DNA of 37,982 nt from an uncultured Bacteroidia bacterium (GTDB lineage: Bacteria; Bacteroidota; Bacteroidia; Bacteroidales; F082): the NCBI GenBank assembly GCA_902774295.1, contig CACYHP010000004.1, positions 134,489 to 172,470 on the forward strand, given 5' to 3'. The position numbers and the translations under genes were made by a program. This document shows, piece after piece, positions 21,893 to 31,166 of this stretch (position 1 is its first letter; every line of letters starts with the position of its first letter). The notes beneath the pieces are model-generated. The model ran no database searches, was not told where the DNA came from, and worked only from the letters and a program-made list of their open reading frames with translations.

Positions 21893-24800
21893 CTATTTTC
21901 TTTTCTTGTCAGCTGTCTCGAGGAGCTTCTCATCAGCTTTCTTGCCTCTGAAGAACATGTAGGCAATAGGTGAAGCGATGAACAATGATGAGAATGTACC
22001 TGCGAAGATACCGACGAGCAATGCGAACACGAATCCGCGGATGGTCTCACCACCGAAGATGAAGATAGCGAGCAACACCACCAATGTTGAACCTGATGTG
22101 TTGATTGAACGGAGCAATGTGCTGTTGACACCGTCGTTCATTCTCTCATACCAGCTTCTCTTTGGATAGAGGTTCACGTTCTCACGGATACGGTCGAAGA
22201 TAACCACTGTGTTGTTGATAGAGTAACCGATGATGGTCAAAACAGCGGCGATGAACGACTGGTCAACTTCCATTGAGAATGGTAAGATGTTGTAGAACAA
22301 CGAATACATACCAATCACAATGATTGTATCGTGTGCCAATGCGACGATTGACGATGCACCATACTGCCATCTCTTGAAACGGATAGCGATGTAGATGAAG
22401 ATGACAACCAATGAGATGATGACAGCCCATACAGCTTTGCGTGTAACGTCGTTAGCGATTGTAGGACCGACTTTCTGTGATGACATGATACCGAGCATCA
22501 TATCGCTCTTTTCACTGTCTGAAGTGAACTGGTCGTAGGTCATATCCTTGGCGTAGAAGTCTTTCAAACCAGTATAGAGCATGCCCTGAATCTTAGCGTC
22601 GATCTCAGGATCGTTGCTGTTGATTTCATACTTAGTAGTGATCTTCACCTGACGGCTTGGACCGTATGTCTTAACTTCCGGAGCGTCGTCTTTGAACTCT
22701 GGGATGTTGGCGAGAGCCTCACGAACCTGAGCAACTGACACTTCCTTATCGAAACGGACGACGTAGTTACGTCCACCCTTGAAGTCGATACCGAGGTTGA
22801 GACCGCGTGTTGCCAATGAAGCAAAGCTGATGACAATCATGATACCACCGATGATGAAAGCAGTCTTACCGAACTTGATGAAGTCGAAGTGAGTGTTCTT
22901 CAAGAAGTTGCGTGTGAGGTTGGTAGAGAACTTGACCTCTCTGTCCTTGTCAACCCATGCTTCGAGGATAAGACGAGTGATGAAGATTGATGTGAACAAT
23001 GAGGTGCAGATACCGATCATCAAAGTTGTAGCGAAGCCCTGGACAGGACCTGTACCGAACTCGAACAGGATGAAACCTGTCAAGAAGGTTGTGATCTGAC
23101 CGTCGAGGATAGCTGAGTAAGCAGCTTTGAAACCGTCGGCGATGGCGAGGCGGATGCCTTTACCTGCCGCAATCTCTTCCTTAATACGTTCGAAGATAAT
23201 AACGTTAGAGTCAACAGCCATACCTAAGGTAAGGACTATACCTGCGATACCTGGCAGTGTCAACACTGTGCCGAATGATGCGATAACACCGAAGAAGAAC
23301 AGGATGTTGACGAGCAATGCGATGTCGGCTGCAATACCTGCTCTGCTGTAGAAGAACACCATGTAGAGGAGCACCAAGCAGAAAGCGATGATGAATGACC
23401 AGAAACCTGATGTGATAGCTTCCTGACCGAGTGAAGGACCGACGACGTTCTCTTCGAGGATACGTGCTGGAGCTGGCAACTTACCTGCTTTGAGGATGTT
23501 GGCCAAGTCCTGAGCCTCTTCCACTGTCATGTCACCGCCAGAGATCTGTGAGCGACCGCCCGGGATCTCGTCGTTGACGACAGGATATGAATAAACGTAG
23601 TTATCAAGCACGATAGCAACCTGACGGCCGATGTTGTCGCCTGTCAAGCGTTTCCATGCCTTTGCACCTTCTGAGTTCATCTGGATTGTAACCTCGACGC
23701 GACCGTTCTGATCGTAGTCCTGACGTGCCTCTGTGACGACTTCGCCACCGAGTGAGCACTTGTTGTCGCGGTTAGCCTTCAATGCCACGAGGTCGATGTA
23801 TTCGATATTGCCGTTGACAACGTTTGGCTTCACGCACCAAGCGAACTTGAGGTTACGTGGGAAGATTGAAGTGCAAAGCTTCAACATTCTGTTGATGTTG
23901 GCTGTATCTTTCACCATAGCCATACCAACGCGTGCTGTCTCGGCAGGAACCATCTGGCCGGCGTTGTTCTGGTAGTATGATGGAGTGAGGATAACATACA
24001 ATGGGTTGTTTTCCATGAATGCCTCACGTGCCTTTTCCTGTGCTTTCTTCAATGAGTCTTCAGCTGACATCTGGTTGAGAAGAGCGACGTCGCTTTCTTC
24101 TTCAGCTTCTTCAACTTTCTCAGGTTTTCCGGCCTTCTCGAGCTCAGCGATATGAGCGTTGGCCTCGTCGAAATACTGATAAATCTCGTTGAATTTGTAT
24201 GTCTCCCAGAACTCGAGCTGAGCAGTACCCTGTAACAGCTTGCGGACACGCTTCGGGTCTTTGATACCAGGAAGCTCAACGAGGATACGGCCTGAGCCTT
24301 CCAACTTCTGGATGTTAGGCTGTGCAACGCCGAAACGGTCGATACGTGTTCTCAAAATCTGATATGAACGGTCGATAGCGCTGTTGGTCTCTTCCTTGAT
24401 GACCTTCAACACCTCGTCGTTTGTTGAGTTGACTGTGATGCCTTTGTCTTTGAATTCATATAAGAAAATAGAGGCGAGACGTGCGTTCGGATCGAGCTTT
24501 GTGTAAGCTTCACCAAAGAGGTCAACGAAATCTTTCTGGCTGTTGAGGTGCTGCTCGTTAGCGATGCGCATTGCTTCTCTGAATGTGGCGTCGTTGCTGT
24601 TGCCTGATAGCGCGATGATGATGTCAGGAACTGACACTTCCATCATAACGTTCATACCACCCTTAAGGTCAAGACCGAGGTTTAACTCCTGCTCCTTGCA
24701 CTTGCGGTAGTCCTGCCACATGTAAATTTTAATTGTTCCAACTGAGTCGAGATAATAAGTCTCCTTAGCTGTCTTGATTGAATCAAGATAGAACTCAAAA

Positions 24801-24973
24801 GCGTTTTGGTCGCCATTAGCCATCTCTGTGGCCAATTCGACAGTCTTCGGACTTTCAGCATAGGCTTCTGCTTTGCTTTCCACGTGCCTTGTCACGAACG
24901 TAAATGACAACTGATACACTGAGAAAAGTGCCAATAATAATGCCAAAAGCTTAATAACTCCTTTGTTTTGCAT
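21893..24973 (-). CDS. secDF: Protein translocase subunit SecDF (fusion)
   Basis: An accessory component of the Sec translocon in the cytoplasmic membrane that uses the proton gradient to drive late steps of export. The 1026-aa chain fuses SecD and SecF, the normal form in Bacteroidota. The SecD half has DLKGGMNVMMEVSVPDIIIA (conserved D...GG near the first helix), a large periplasmic P1 region (about 100-500) with RIDRFGVAQPNIQ and GRILVELPGI, then six helices including IAGIVLTLGMAVDSNVIIFE. The SecF half starts near residue 690 with GLNLGIDFKGGRNYVV and ends with IIGYSINNTVVIFDRIREN. Many genes here encode Sec-exported T9SS or lipoprotein cargo, so it serves them. It is monocistronic, with a clear promoter (25047-25077) and terminator. 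Confidence 0.98.
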   Translation of the reverse strand: MQNKGVIKLLALLLALFSVYQLSFTFVTRHVESKAEAYAESPKTVELATEMANGDQNAFEFYLDSIKTAKETYYLDSVGTIKIYMWQDYRKCKEQELNLGLDLKGGMNVMMEVSVPDIIIALSGNSNDATFREAMRIANEQHLNSQKDFVDLFGEAYTKLDPNARLASIFLYEFKDKGITVNSTNDEVLKVIKEETNSAIDRSYQILRTRIDRFGVAQPNIQKLEGSGRILVELPGIKDPKRVRKLLQGTAQLEFWETYKFNEIYQYFDEANAHIAELEKAGKPEKVEEAEEESDVALLNQMSAEDSLKKAQEKAREAFMENNPLYVILTPSYYQNNAGQMVPAETARVGMAMVKDTANINRMLKLCTSIFPRNLKFAWCVKPNVVNGNIEYIDLVALKANRDNKCSLGGEVVTEARQDYDQNGRVEVTIQMNSEGAKAWKRLTGDNIGRQVAIVLDNYVYSYPVVNDEIPGGRSQISGGDMTVEEAQDLANILKAGKLPAPARILEENVVGPSLGQEAITSGFWSFIIAFCLVLLYMVFFYSRAGIAADIALLVNILFFFGVIASFGTVLTLPGIAGIVLTLGMAVDSNVIIFERIKEEIAAGKGIRLAIADGFKAAYSAILDGQITTFLTGFILFEFGTGPVQGFATTLMIGICTSLFTSIFITRLILEAWVDKDREVKFSTNLTRNFLKNTHFDFIKFGKTAFIIGGIMIVISFASLATRGLNLGIDFKGGRNYVVRFDKEVSVAQVREALANIPEFKDDAPEVKTYGPSRQVKITTKYEINSNDPEIDAKIQGMLYTGLKDFYAKDMTYDQFTSDSEKSDMMLGIMSSQKVGPTIANDVTRKAVWAVIISLVVIFIYIAIRFKRWQYGASSIVALAHDTIIVIGMYSLFYNILPFSMEVDQSFIAAVLTIIGYSINNTVVIFDRIRENVNLYPKRSWYERMNDGVNSTLLRSINTSGSTLVVLLAIFIFGGETIRGFVFALLVGIFAGTFSSLFIASPIAYMFFRGKKADEKLLETADKKRK

Positions 24974-25046
24974 TGTAAATCAATTTTTTATAATATTAAA
25001 CTTTTTAATTAATTTTCAAAAATTAACTATTAAAATTTTTAGCGTG

Positions 25047-25077
25047 CAAAGATACGACATTTTTCAATGCCGACAAA
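25047..25077 (-). promoter_or_regulatory. Bacteroidota promoter of secDF (-33 TTTG, -7 TATCTTTG)
   Basis: On the minus strand TTTG (25077-25074) is followed after exactly 19 nt by TATCTTTG (25054-25047). This is the best match in the window to the Bacteroides TTTG-N19-21-TAnnTTTG consensus. The leader to the ATG at 24973 is about 70 nt. Confidence 0.8.
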
Positions 25078-25089
25078 ATATTTTTTTAA

Positions 25090-26400
25090 TTAATATTTAA
25101 TCCATCTGAAGATCTCTTTCCAAGAGACTTTTTTGCCGTACATGAGTATTCCGGTGCGATAAACCTTGCTTGCAAACCACGTGAACAATATGAATGTGGC
25201 GAACAAAATCGTCACTGACACCGCAATCTGCCAAATTGGCACGCCGAAAGGTATTCTCAGCATCATGCCGACAGGGGAGGTGAACGGTATCATCGACATC
25301 CATAATGCCAACGAGCTGTCGGGAGCATTGGCGATAAGCGATGAACAAATCATCGGGATTATCAGCATCAATGAGATTGGAGTCGCAAACTGCTGCGTGT
25401 CGGTCTCACTGTCGACAGCGGAACCGACGGCTGCAAACATCGCTGAATATAAGAAATATCCTCCGATGAAGTAGAGGAGGAAGCACCATAAAATGTCCTT
25501 GAAATTGATAGAGTTGATGACTTCGAACACCTCTGTGAGTGCGCTCGAATTCTCAGCTTCAGCCATCTCGGTAATCTGCTCGCTCATCACAGTGCCTGCG
25601 GAAAACACTTCAGGTGTAGACAGGAACGACGATGCGATACCTGAAATAGCAAGGGTCAGCACAGCCCAAAGCAGGAACTGGGTCAACCCGACGAGGGCAA
25701 CGCCTATAATCTTGCCCATCATTAGCTCGAAAGGCTTGACAGAACTGATGATTACCTCGACAATGCGGTTCGTCTTCTCCTCGATGACTCCTCGCATCAC
25801 CTGACCGCCAAAAACGAAAATCACCATGTAGATGATGAGCGCGAGGAAAATGCCAAGGATAAACTCAAACTCGCCAAAACTCTTCTGTTCCGTGCCGTCT
25901 TTCTCACTCATCTTAATCTGCTGAACATTGATGCTCGTCGCCGACGCCTTTACAATGGCAGGGTCAATGCCCGATGCCAGAAGTTTCTGATGCTCAACGA
26001 CTTGCTTCATCGACGACCTGATGTGCGACGTGAGCGACATCGGGAGCTGTTTCATGCTGTAAATCTCAGCGTTTGTTGGCACACTCAGCGTGGTGGCAGG
26101 GATATACAACACCCCGTCATAATCACCGTTTTTCACAAGTTCCTTAGCCTCGTCTATGTCATTGTCTATATATAAGAAGGTATTGACTTCAGTGTTTTCC
26201 AACTTGCCGTAAAACATTTTTGATTCGTCGCAAACAGCGATGGTCCGCTTCTCGTCGAATTTCTCCGAACTCTCCATCAGAATGACCGGAAGAAACATCA
26301 AGGCAGCGAAAAACAAAGGTGCAAGGAAGGTGATAATTATAAAAGAACGTTTCTTGACACGTGTCAGGTATTCTCTTTGTATTATAATGCCGATTTTCAT
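25090..26400 (-). CDS. ABC-2 type transporter permease (NatB-like)
   Basis: A 436-aa membrane subunit of an ABC exporter. An N-terminal helix (about 20-42; FIIITFLAPLFFAALMFLPV) is followed by a large extracytoplasmic domain (about 45-180) and then at least five helices in the C-terminal half (ILGIFLALIIYMVIFVFG, IIGVALVGLTQFLLWAVLTL, LWCFLLYFIGGYFLYSAMF, ISLMLIIPMICSSLI, IAVSVTILFATFILFTWFAS). GGQVMRGVIEEKTNRIVEVI is the conserved coupling segment of the NatB/ABC2_membrane_3 family, known for sodium export in Bacillus. The substrate here is not determined. It is encoded 12 bp downstream of the ATPase gene, so both form a two-component exporter. Confidence 0.88.
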   Translation of the reverse strand: MKIGIIIQREYLTRVKKRSFIIITFLAPLFFAALMFLPVILMESSEKFDEKRTIAVCDESKMFYGKLENTEVNTFLYIDNDIDEAKELVKNGDYDGVLYIPATTLSVPTNAEIYSMKQLPMSLTSHIRSSMKQVVEHQKLLASGIDPAIVKASATSINVQQIKMSEKDGTEQKSFGEFEFILGIFLALIIYMVIFVFGGQVMRGVIEEKTNRIVEVIISSVKPFELMMGKIIGVALVGLTQFLLWAVLTLAISGIASSFLSTPEVFSAGTVMSEQITEMAEAENSSALTEVFEVINSINFKDILWCFLLYFIGGYFLYSAMFAAVGSAVDSETDTQQFATPISLMLIIPMICSSLIANAPDSSLALWMSMIPFTSPVGMMLRIPFGVPIWQIAVSVTILFATFILFTWFASKVYRTGILMYGKKVSWKEIFRWIKY

Positions 26401-26412
26401 AAGTGGTTAATT

Positions 26413-27270
26413 TTATTGGTTAGACGAAGAAACGAGGTTGATGAAGATGTCGTTCATCGAAGGTAAAATCTCGTTAAACGACACGAGCTCGCCTTTGCTG
26501 ATGATGTCGCTAATCAGTTCGTTTGGATTGGTGGAGCTGACGGTGAGATGTGTCTCTCCGCTGCCGTCGTTAGGTCTGTACACGACATCGTATGTGTGGT
26601 TTTTATACTGTTGTTTGATGTCGTAAACACTGCCTTCGAGTATCTTTTCGCCTTTATTGATAAGCATTATATTATCGCAGAGTTCCTCTACTGACGCCAT
26701 GTTGTGTGTTGAGAACAGTATGGTCGCGCCATTGTCGCGAAGCTCCAGAATCTCGTTTTTCAGCAAGTTGACATTGATAGGGTCGAAGCCTGAAAACGGC
26801 TCGTCGAAGATCAGCAGTTTAGGCTCATGGATGATGGTCACGATAAACTGAACCTTTTGCTGCATGCCTTTGCTGAGTTCCTCAACTTTCTTGTCCCACC
26901 AGCTCGCTATGCCGAATTTCATAAACCAGTGGCGAAGCTTCTTGTCGGCTTCTTTCTTGTTCATGCCTTTCAGCTGAGCGAGATAAATGGCTTGCTCGCC
27001 GACTTTCATCTTCTTGTAAAGCCCGCGTTCTTCTGGGAGATAGCCGATGTTTGCGATATCGCTTGGTTGTAATGGCTTGCCGTTCAGCAACACTTGTCCG
27101 GAGTCGGGCATCGTAATCTGGTTGAGAATCCTGATGAGGGTGGTTTTGCCGGCTCCGTTAGGTCCCAACAGGCCGTAGATGCTTTTTTCCGGCACCTTGA
27201 TGGAGATGTCGTTGAGCACCTTTTTTGTTCCATAGGTTTTAGATACGTGGTTAATTTCGAGGTAATTCAT
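26413..27270 (-). CDS. ABC transporter ATP-binding protein (NatA-like)
   Basis: A 285-aa cytoplasmic ATPase partner of the permease encoded just downstream. Motifs: Walker A GPNGAGKTTLIR (about 37-48), signature LSKGMQQKV (about 137-145), Walker B KLLIFDEPFSGFDP (about 157-170) and H-loop STHN. The C-terminal 70 residues beyond the ABC core (YDVVYRPNDGSGETHLTV and on) form the DUF4162-like tail usual in NatA/exporter ATPases. The gene starts 5 bp after the dnaJ stop, so the exporter genes may be read as the distal part of the grpE-dnaJ heat-shock operon. Substrate unknown. Confidence 0.9.
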   Translation of the reverse strand: MNYLEINHVSKTYGTKKVLNDISIKVPEKSIYGLLGPNGAGKTTLIRILNQITMPDSGQVLLNGKPLQPSDIANIGYLPEERGLYKKMKVGEQAIYLAQLKGMNKKEADKKLRHWFMKFGIASWWDKKVEELSKGMQQKVQFIVTIIHEPKLLIFDEPFSGFDPINVNLLKNEILELRDNGATILFSTHNMASVEELCDNIMLINKGEKILEGSVYDIKQQYKNHTYDVVYRPNDGSGETHLTVSSTNPNELISDIISKGELVSFNEILPSMNDIFINLVSSSNQ

Positions 27271-27275
27271 GTTTT

Positions 27276-28415
27276 TTAGCTAAAGAAATCTCTTATTTTA
27301 TCGAATACGCCTTTGTCGTTGGCGCCTGGTTTAGGCTTGAAATTCTCGCTTTCGAGAAGGTCTCTCATTATCTTTTCCTCGTCTTTCGAAAGCTTCTTCG
27401 GTGTCCACACGTTGATGTTGACTATGAGTTCACCTACGCGGTAGCTGTTTATTTCCGGCAGACCTTTGCCTTTCACGCGGATGATGTCGCCGCTCTGTGT
27501 CCCTGCCGGTATCTTGAGGCTTACGGTGCCACCGAGACAAGGCACGTCGACGTTGCATCCCAATGCAGCCTGCGGGACGCTGATGAAGAGGTTGTAGATG
27601 AGGTCGTTGCCGTCGCGTTCGAAGTCTTTGTGTTTCTCTTCTTCTATGAGGATGAGCAGGTCGCCCGCAACTCCGTTGCGTGCTCCTGCGTTGCCTTTGC
27701 CTCTAACCGAGAGCTGCATGCCGTTGGCGACGCCGGCCGGGATGTCGAGTTCAATGACTTCCTCGCCCTTGACGATGCCGTCGCCGTTGCAGGCAGTGCA
27801 TTTCTTCTTTATCACCTGGCCTAAGCCTTCGCAGGTAGGGCAGGTGGATACCTGTGTGAAGAAGCCCGAGCGCATCACCCGCTGACCACGACCGCCGCAG
27901 GTCTTGCATGTCTCCATCTGACCGTCCTCAGAGCCGCTGCCCTTACATTTCTCACAAGGCACATATTTGTTGACTTTCACCTTTTTCTTGACACCTGTCG
28001 CGACCTCCTCGAGCGTCAGCTTCACACGAAGACGCAGGTTCGAGCCGCGATACACGGGCTTCTGCTGACCGCCTCCGCCAAAGCCTCCGCCAAAGTTGAA
28101 GCCGAAGCCTCCGCCAAAAAGGTCGCCCAAGATATCTCCAAACTGACTGAAGATGTCGTTCATCGAAGCTCCGCTGAAGTCCTGCCCGTTGACACCTGCA
28201 TGACCATAACGGTCGTAACGTGCGCGTTTGTCAGGGTCGCTGAGCACTCCGTAAGCCTCAGCCGCCTCCTTGAACTTCTCCTCAGCTTCCTTGTCGCCGG
28301 GGTTTCTGTCAGGATGATACTGCAGCGCTTTCTTTCTGTACGCTTTCTTTATCTCATCGGCTGTGGCGTTTTTCGCAACCTCCAGCACCTCGTAGTAATC
28401 TCTTTTTTCTGCCAT
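27276..28415 (-). CDS. dnaJ: Chaperone protein DnaJ
   Basis: A type I J-protein that delivers clients to DnaK and stimulates its ATPase, in the cytoplasm. At 379 aa it is full length. J-domain 1-70 with HPD at 34-36 (YHPDRNPGD). A G/F-rich linker (about 80-120; [15 protein letters not shown]). A zinc domain with four CxxCxGxG motifs ([40 protein letters not shown]). Then the C-terminal substrate-binding domains. It follows grpE by 47 bp, a gap that holds a strong palindrome, and is 5 bp upstream of the NatA-like gene. dnaK is not in the window. Confidence 0.98.
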   Translation of the reverse strand: MAEKRDYYEVLEVAKNATADEIKKAYRKKALQYHPDRNPGDKEAEEKFKEAAEAYGVLSDPDKRARYDRYGHAGVNGQDFSGASMNDIFSQFGDILGDLFGGGFGFNFGGGFGGGGQQKPVYRGSNLRLRVKLTLEEVATGVKKKVKVNKYVPCEKCKGSGSEDGQMETCKTCGGRGQRVMRSGFFTQVSTCPTCEGLGQVIKKKCTACNGDGIVKGEEVIELDIPAGVANGMQLSVRGKGNAGARNGVAGDLLILIEEEKHKDFERDGNDLIYNLFISVPQAALGCNVDVPCLGGTVSLKIPAGTQSGDIIRVKGKGLPEINSYRVGELIVNINVWTPKKLSKDEEKIMRDLLESENFKPKPGANDKGVFDKIRDFFS

Positions 28416-28430
28416 ATTTTTGAAAATAGA

Positions 28431-28459
28431 GTAGAGACGTCATACTATGGCGTCTCTAC
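28431..28459 (-). repeat. GTAGAGACG palindrome in the grpE-dnaJ gap
   Basis: Same palindrome as the secDF terminator (27 of 29 positions by eye), but here the minus strand continues CTCTATTTTC, a poor T tract. It lies 15 nt upstream of the dnaJ start codon. It may act as a partial terminator/attenuator or as an mRNA stabiliser that sets the grpE:dnaJ ratio. Confidence 0.75.
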
Positions 28460-28462
28460 AAT

Positions 28463-28990
28463 TTAACAACCAACAACAACTCTTGCGTATCTTATGACCT
28501 TTCCGTTTAGTTTATATCCTTTCTGAACCACGTCAATAACCTTGTCTTTCATGTCTTCCGACGGTGCCGGAATCTGTGTCAGCGCCTCGTGTTCATCGGT
28601 GTTGAACGGCTCGCCTGTGGCTTTGATTTCTTCAAGACCTTTTTGTTCCAAAGTGTGTTTCAACTTGTTGTAAATCAACATCACACCCTCGTAATGTGTC
28701 TTGTCCTCGTCTTTTTCCATTGTCGGCAAAGCGCGTTCAAAGTCATCGAGAATCGGTAGAAGCGCTGCAATTGTGCCTTCAGCAGCGGTCTTAATCAGTT
28801 CAACTTTCTCGTTGGCAGTGCGCTTGCGATAATTGTCATATTCTGAGTACAAACGGATGTATTTGTCATTAAGCTCGTTGAATTTCTCTTCGAAATTGTC
28901 AGCTTTTTCCTCTTTCACCTCAATGTTTTCTTCGGTCTTGATTTCTTCGTCTTCGCCTTTAATCTCTGGATTTTTCTTATGTTTGCTCAT
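28463..28990 (-). CDS. grpE: Nucleotide exchange factor GrpE
   Basis: Exchanges ADP for ATP on DnaK. At 175 aa it has a charged, Glu/Lys-rich N-terminal tail (1-35), a long dimerisation coiled coil (about 36-85; FNELNDKYIRLYSEYDNYRKRT), a helical neck and the C-terminal beta wing (FNTDEHEALTQIPAP, VIDVVQKGYKLNGKVIRYARVVV). YDNYRKRT and the GY.LNGKVIR.A.V.V end are family hallmarks. First gene of a grpE-dnaJ unit; the upstream region carries the same operator plus sigma-54-like arrangement as htpG, which supports joint stress control. Confidence 0.97.
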   Translation of the reverse strand: MSKHKKNPEIKGEDEEIKTEENIEVKEEKADNFEEKFNELNDKYIRLYSEYDNYRKRTANEKVELIKTAAEGTIAALLPILDDFERALPTMEKDEDKTHYEGVMLIYNKLKHTLEQKGLEEIKATGEPFNTDEHEALTQIPAPSEDMKDKVIDVVQKGYKLNGKVIRYARVVVGC

Positions 28991-29033
28991 GATATATTAT
29001 GTTTTATTATACTCATTAAATTAATAAGGTGCA

Positions 29034-29074
29034 ATCAAAATTCATGCCAAAACGATTTGTGTGTCATTTTGGCA
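29034..29074 (-). promoter_or_regulatory. Putative sigma-54-like promoter plus operator for grpE-dnaJ
   Basis: On the minus strand: TGCCAAAATGACA (29074-29062), 12 nt, then TGGCATG-N4-TTGAT (29049-29034). Arrangement and spacing equal those in front of htpG (6881-6841). The -12 element is about 44 nt from the grpE start. The same bases also form a 12-bp stem (29041-29078), so a terminator role for murA is a competing reading. Confidence 0.5.
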
Positions 29075-29078
29075 TGAA
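29041..29078. terminator. 12-bp inverted repeat downstream of murA
   Basis: TTCATGCCAAAA (29041-29052) and TTTTGGCATGAA (29067-29078) are perfect inverse complements with a 14-nt loop. On the minus strand, after the murA stop, the stem is followed only by TTTTG, so termination would be weak. It overlaps the predicted grpE promoter/operator. Confidence 0.55.
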
Positions 29079-29097
29079 ATATTCAAATATGTTAGGT

Positions 29098-30408
29098 TTA
29101 CAATCTCTCGATTTGTGCTCCGAGCTGCCTCAGTCGTCCGTCGATGTCCTGATAGCCTCTGTCGATCTGGTCGATGTTGTCGATGATGGAGGTGCCTTCG
29201 GCCGACAATGCTGCTATGAGCAATGCCACGCCTGCGCGGATATCCGGTGATGCCATCTTCGTTGCCTTCAGCTGATGGCTTCTGTCCAATCCGATGATGT
29301 TGGCGCGGTGTGGGTCGCAAAGGATGATCTGCGCTCCCATATCGATGAGCTTATCGACGAAGAACAAACGGCTTTCAAACATCTTCTGATGGATGAGCAC
29401 GGTGCCTTTTGCTTGTGTTGCCACCACCAGCACGATACTGATGAGGTCAGGCGTGAATCCTGGCCAAGGAGCGTCGGCAATGGTGAGTATGCTGCCATCG
29501 AGGAAGGTCTCTACTTCGTAATGTTCCTGTGCGGGGATATGAATGTCATCACCGATAAACTCCAACTTGATGCCGAGTTTTCTGAACGTGCTCGGGATGA
29601 TGCCCAAATCCTTGATTCCTGCGTCTTTTATGGTGATGTCGGATCCGGTCATTGCGGCGAGGCCGATAAACGAACCAACTTCAATCATGTCGGCGAGCAG
29701 TCGGTGGGTGGTGCCGTGTAGCTTCTCAACGCCTGTTATCTTTAATAAATTGGAGCCGATACCTTCAATCTTTGCGCCCATTGCGGTGAGCATGCGGCAG
29801 AGCTGCACCAGATAAGGCTCGCATGCTGCATTGAAGATGGTGGTCGTGCCTTTTGCCATCACTGCTGCCATCACGATGTTGGCGGTGCCGGTGACTGAAG
29901 CCTCGTCGAGGAGCATGTACGTCCCTTTGAGTCCGTCTTTCGGTGCCACGAGACGATACACGTGCTCAAGGCCGATGGTCTCCATGGTAGCGCCGAGGTT
30001 CTGCAGACCTATGAGGTGTGTGTCGAGACGTCTACGACCGATCTTGTCGCCTCCCGGACGCGGCATGTAACCCTGTCCGAATCTTGCCAATAGCGGACCG
30101 AGGATCATCACCGAGCCACGGAGCCTGGTCGCGCGCTCGTGGAAGTCTTTCGTGTCGAAATAGTCATGGTTGACGTTGGAAGCCTGAAGCGTCACCTCGC
30201 TCTTGCTCTTACGGTCAACTTTCACACCCATGCCCCGCATCAGGTCGATGAGGTTGTTGATGTCGAGGATGTCGGGGAGATTGGTGATAGTCACCGGCTC
30301 GTCTGTAAGAAGCGCGGCACATAGCACCTGCATCGCCTCATTTTTGGCACCCTGAGGGATGATGGTGCCATTTAGCTTATTACCTCCTGTAACTCTGAAT
30401 GATGCCAT
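29098..30408 (-). CDS. murA: UDP-N-acetylglucosamine 1-carboxyvinyltransferase MurA
   Basis: First committed step of peptidoglycan synthesis: transfers enolpyruvate from PEP to UDP-GlcNAc, in the cytoplasm. It has 436 aa, with a double inside-out alpha/beta barrel typical of EPT synthases. KNEAMQ (22-27) carries the conserved Lys-Asn. The catalytic loop reads RPGGDKIGRRRLDTH (117-131), with Asp121 where most MurA enzymes have the Cys that fosfomycin alkylates; Asp at this site is known in fosfomycin-insensitive MurA (Mycobacterium, Chlamydia). The gene starts 3 bp after the DUF4290 gene, so it is translated with it from the operon starting there or at pcrA. Confidence 0.96.
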   Translation of the reverse strand: MASFRVTGGNKLNGTIIPQGAKNEAMQVLCAALLTDEPVTITNLPDILDINNLIDLMRGMGVKVDRKSKSEVTLQASNVNHDYFDTKDFHERATRLRGSVMILGPLLARFGQGYMPRPGGDKIGRRRLDTHLIGLQNLGATMETIGLEHVYRLVAPKDGLKGTYMLLDEASVTGTANIVMAAVMAKGTTTIFNAACEPYLVQLCRMLTAMGAKIEGIGSNLLKITGVEKLHGTTHRLLADMIEVGSFIGLAAMTGSDITIKDAGIKDLGIIPSTFRKLGIKLEFIGDDIHIPAQEHYEVETFLDGSILTIADAPWPGFTPDLISIVLVVATQAKGTVLIHQKMFESRLFFVDKLIDMGAQIILCDPHRANIIGLDRSHQLKATKMASPDIRAGVALLIAALSAEGTSIIDNIDQIDRGYQDIDGRLRQLGAQIERL

Positions 30409-30411
30409 GAC

Positions 30412-31104
30412 TTAATTCTTTCTGTTTGGACGGTTAGGGTTATTCTGCTTAGCCTGCGGCTGATTCTTATTGTTGTTGTTCTTTTTGTTGTTGTTATTGT
30501 TGCTCCCGTTTTTCTTCTTCTGATTTTGCTGCTGCTGCTGATTCTGGGTCTTGTTCAGAATCTCGCTGGTCGGAATGAGCTTGGTCTCCATCGGCAAAGC
30601 AATCTCCTCGCCGGAAATCTTATACAGATCATCAAGGATGAGCAGGTCGTTGACGGTGTCGCGGTTCCAGTTGAGGTAGTCGCGTTTCATCTGGTTGGCG
30701 ATATTGATGAGGATAGCCTGTTTCTTCGGACCGTCCTCCATCTCCTTGACCTTTTTCACCACATCATAAATATATTGTCCGTAATGACCATAACGGATGT
30801 TGTTTTTCTGATAACCGACATGCTCCGGTTTCTTTTTCTGCATCTCCGGGGTAGGTTTCGGATATGGACCGTCCACGTCGAGCTCGTATTGGGCTATGAT
30901 GTGAAGATGATCCCAAAGCTTGTGCATGTAGTCGTTCGACTCCTTCACCTGCGGGTTCATCTGCGCCATCACGTTGACTATGAAATACGCCGCCTCGGTA
31001 CGCTGCTTGCGGTCTTCAATGTCCATCAAATGACGTATCATCACCTGAATGTTACGCCCATATTCCGAAATCACAATCTTCTCTCTTTCTGTATTATATT
31101 CCAT
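30412..31104 (-). CDS. DUF4290 domain protein
   Basis: A 230-aa protein conserved in Bacteroidota, function unknown. The N-terminal 185 residues are helical and match the DUF4290 pattern (MEYNTEREKIVISEYGRNIQ, HLMDIEDRKQRT, LWDHLHIIAQYELDVDGPYP, RYGHYGQYIYDV, KRDYLNWNRDTVNDLLI). The last 45 residues are a low-complexity Gln/Asn/Lys tail, probably disordered and prone to length change. No signal peptide or membrane helix is present, so it is cytoplasmic. It is regularly encoded just before murA, as here (3-bp gap), which hints at an envelope or cell-cycle link, but this is context only. Confidence 0.9.
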   Translation of the reverse strand: MEYNTEREKIVISEYGRNIQVMIRHLMDIEDRKQRTEAAYFIVNVMAQMNPQVKESNDYMHKLWDHLHIIAQYELDVDGPYPKPTPEMQKKKPEHVGYQKNNIRYGHYGQYIYDVVKKVKEMEDGPKKQAILINIANQMKRDYLNWNRDTVNDLLILDDLYKISGEEIALPMETKLIPTSEILNKTQNQQQQQNQKKKNGSNNNNNKKNNNNKNQPQAKQNNPNRPNRKN

Positions 31105-31166
31105 AACTCTAATATCTTTTATCTTTTAACTTTTATCTTTACTCTTTTAACTAATATCAATAACCT

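Noticed and set aside
25090..27270. Assignment of the NatAB-like pair as a sodium exporter
   Set aside because: The family is clear, but no residue I can read fixes the substrate, so only the family is given.
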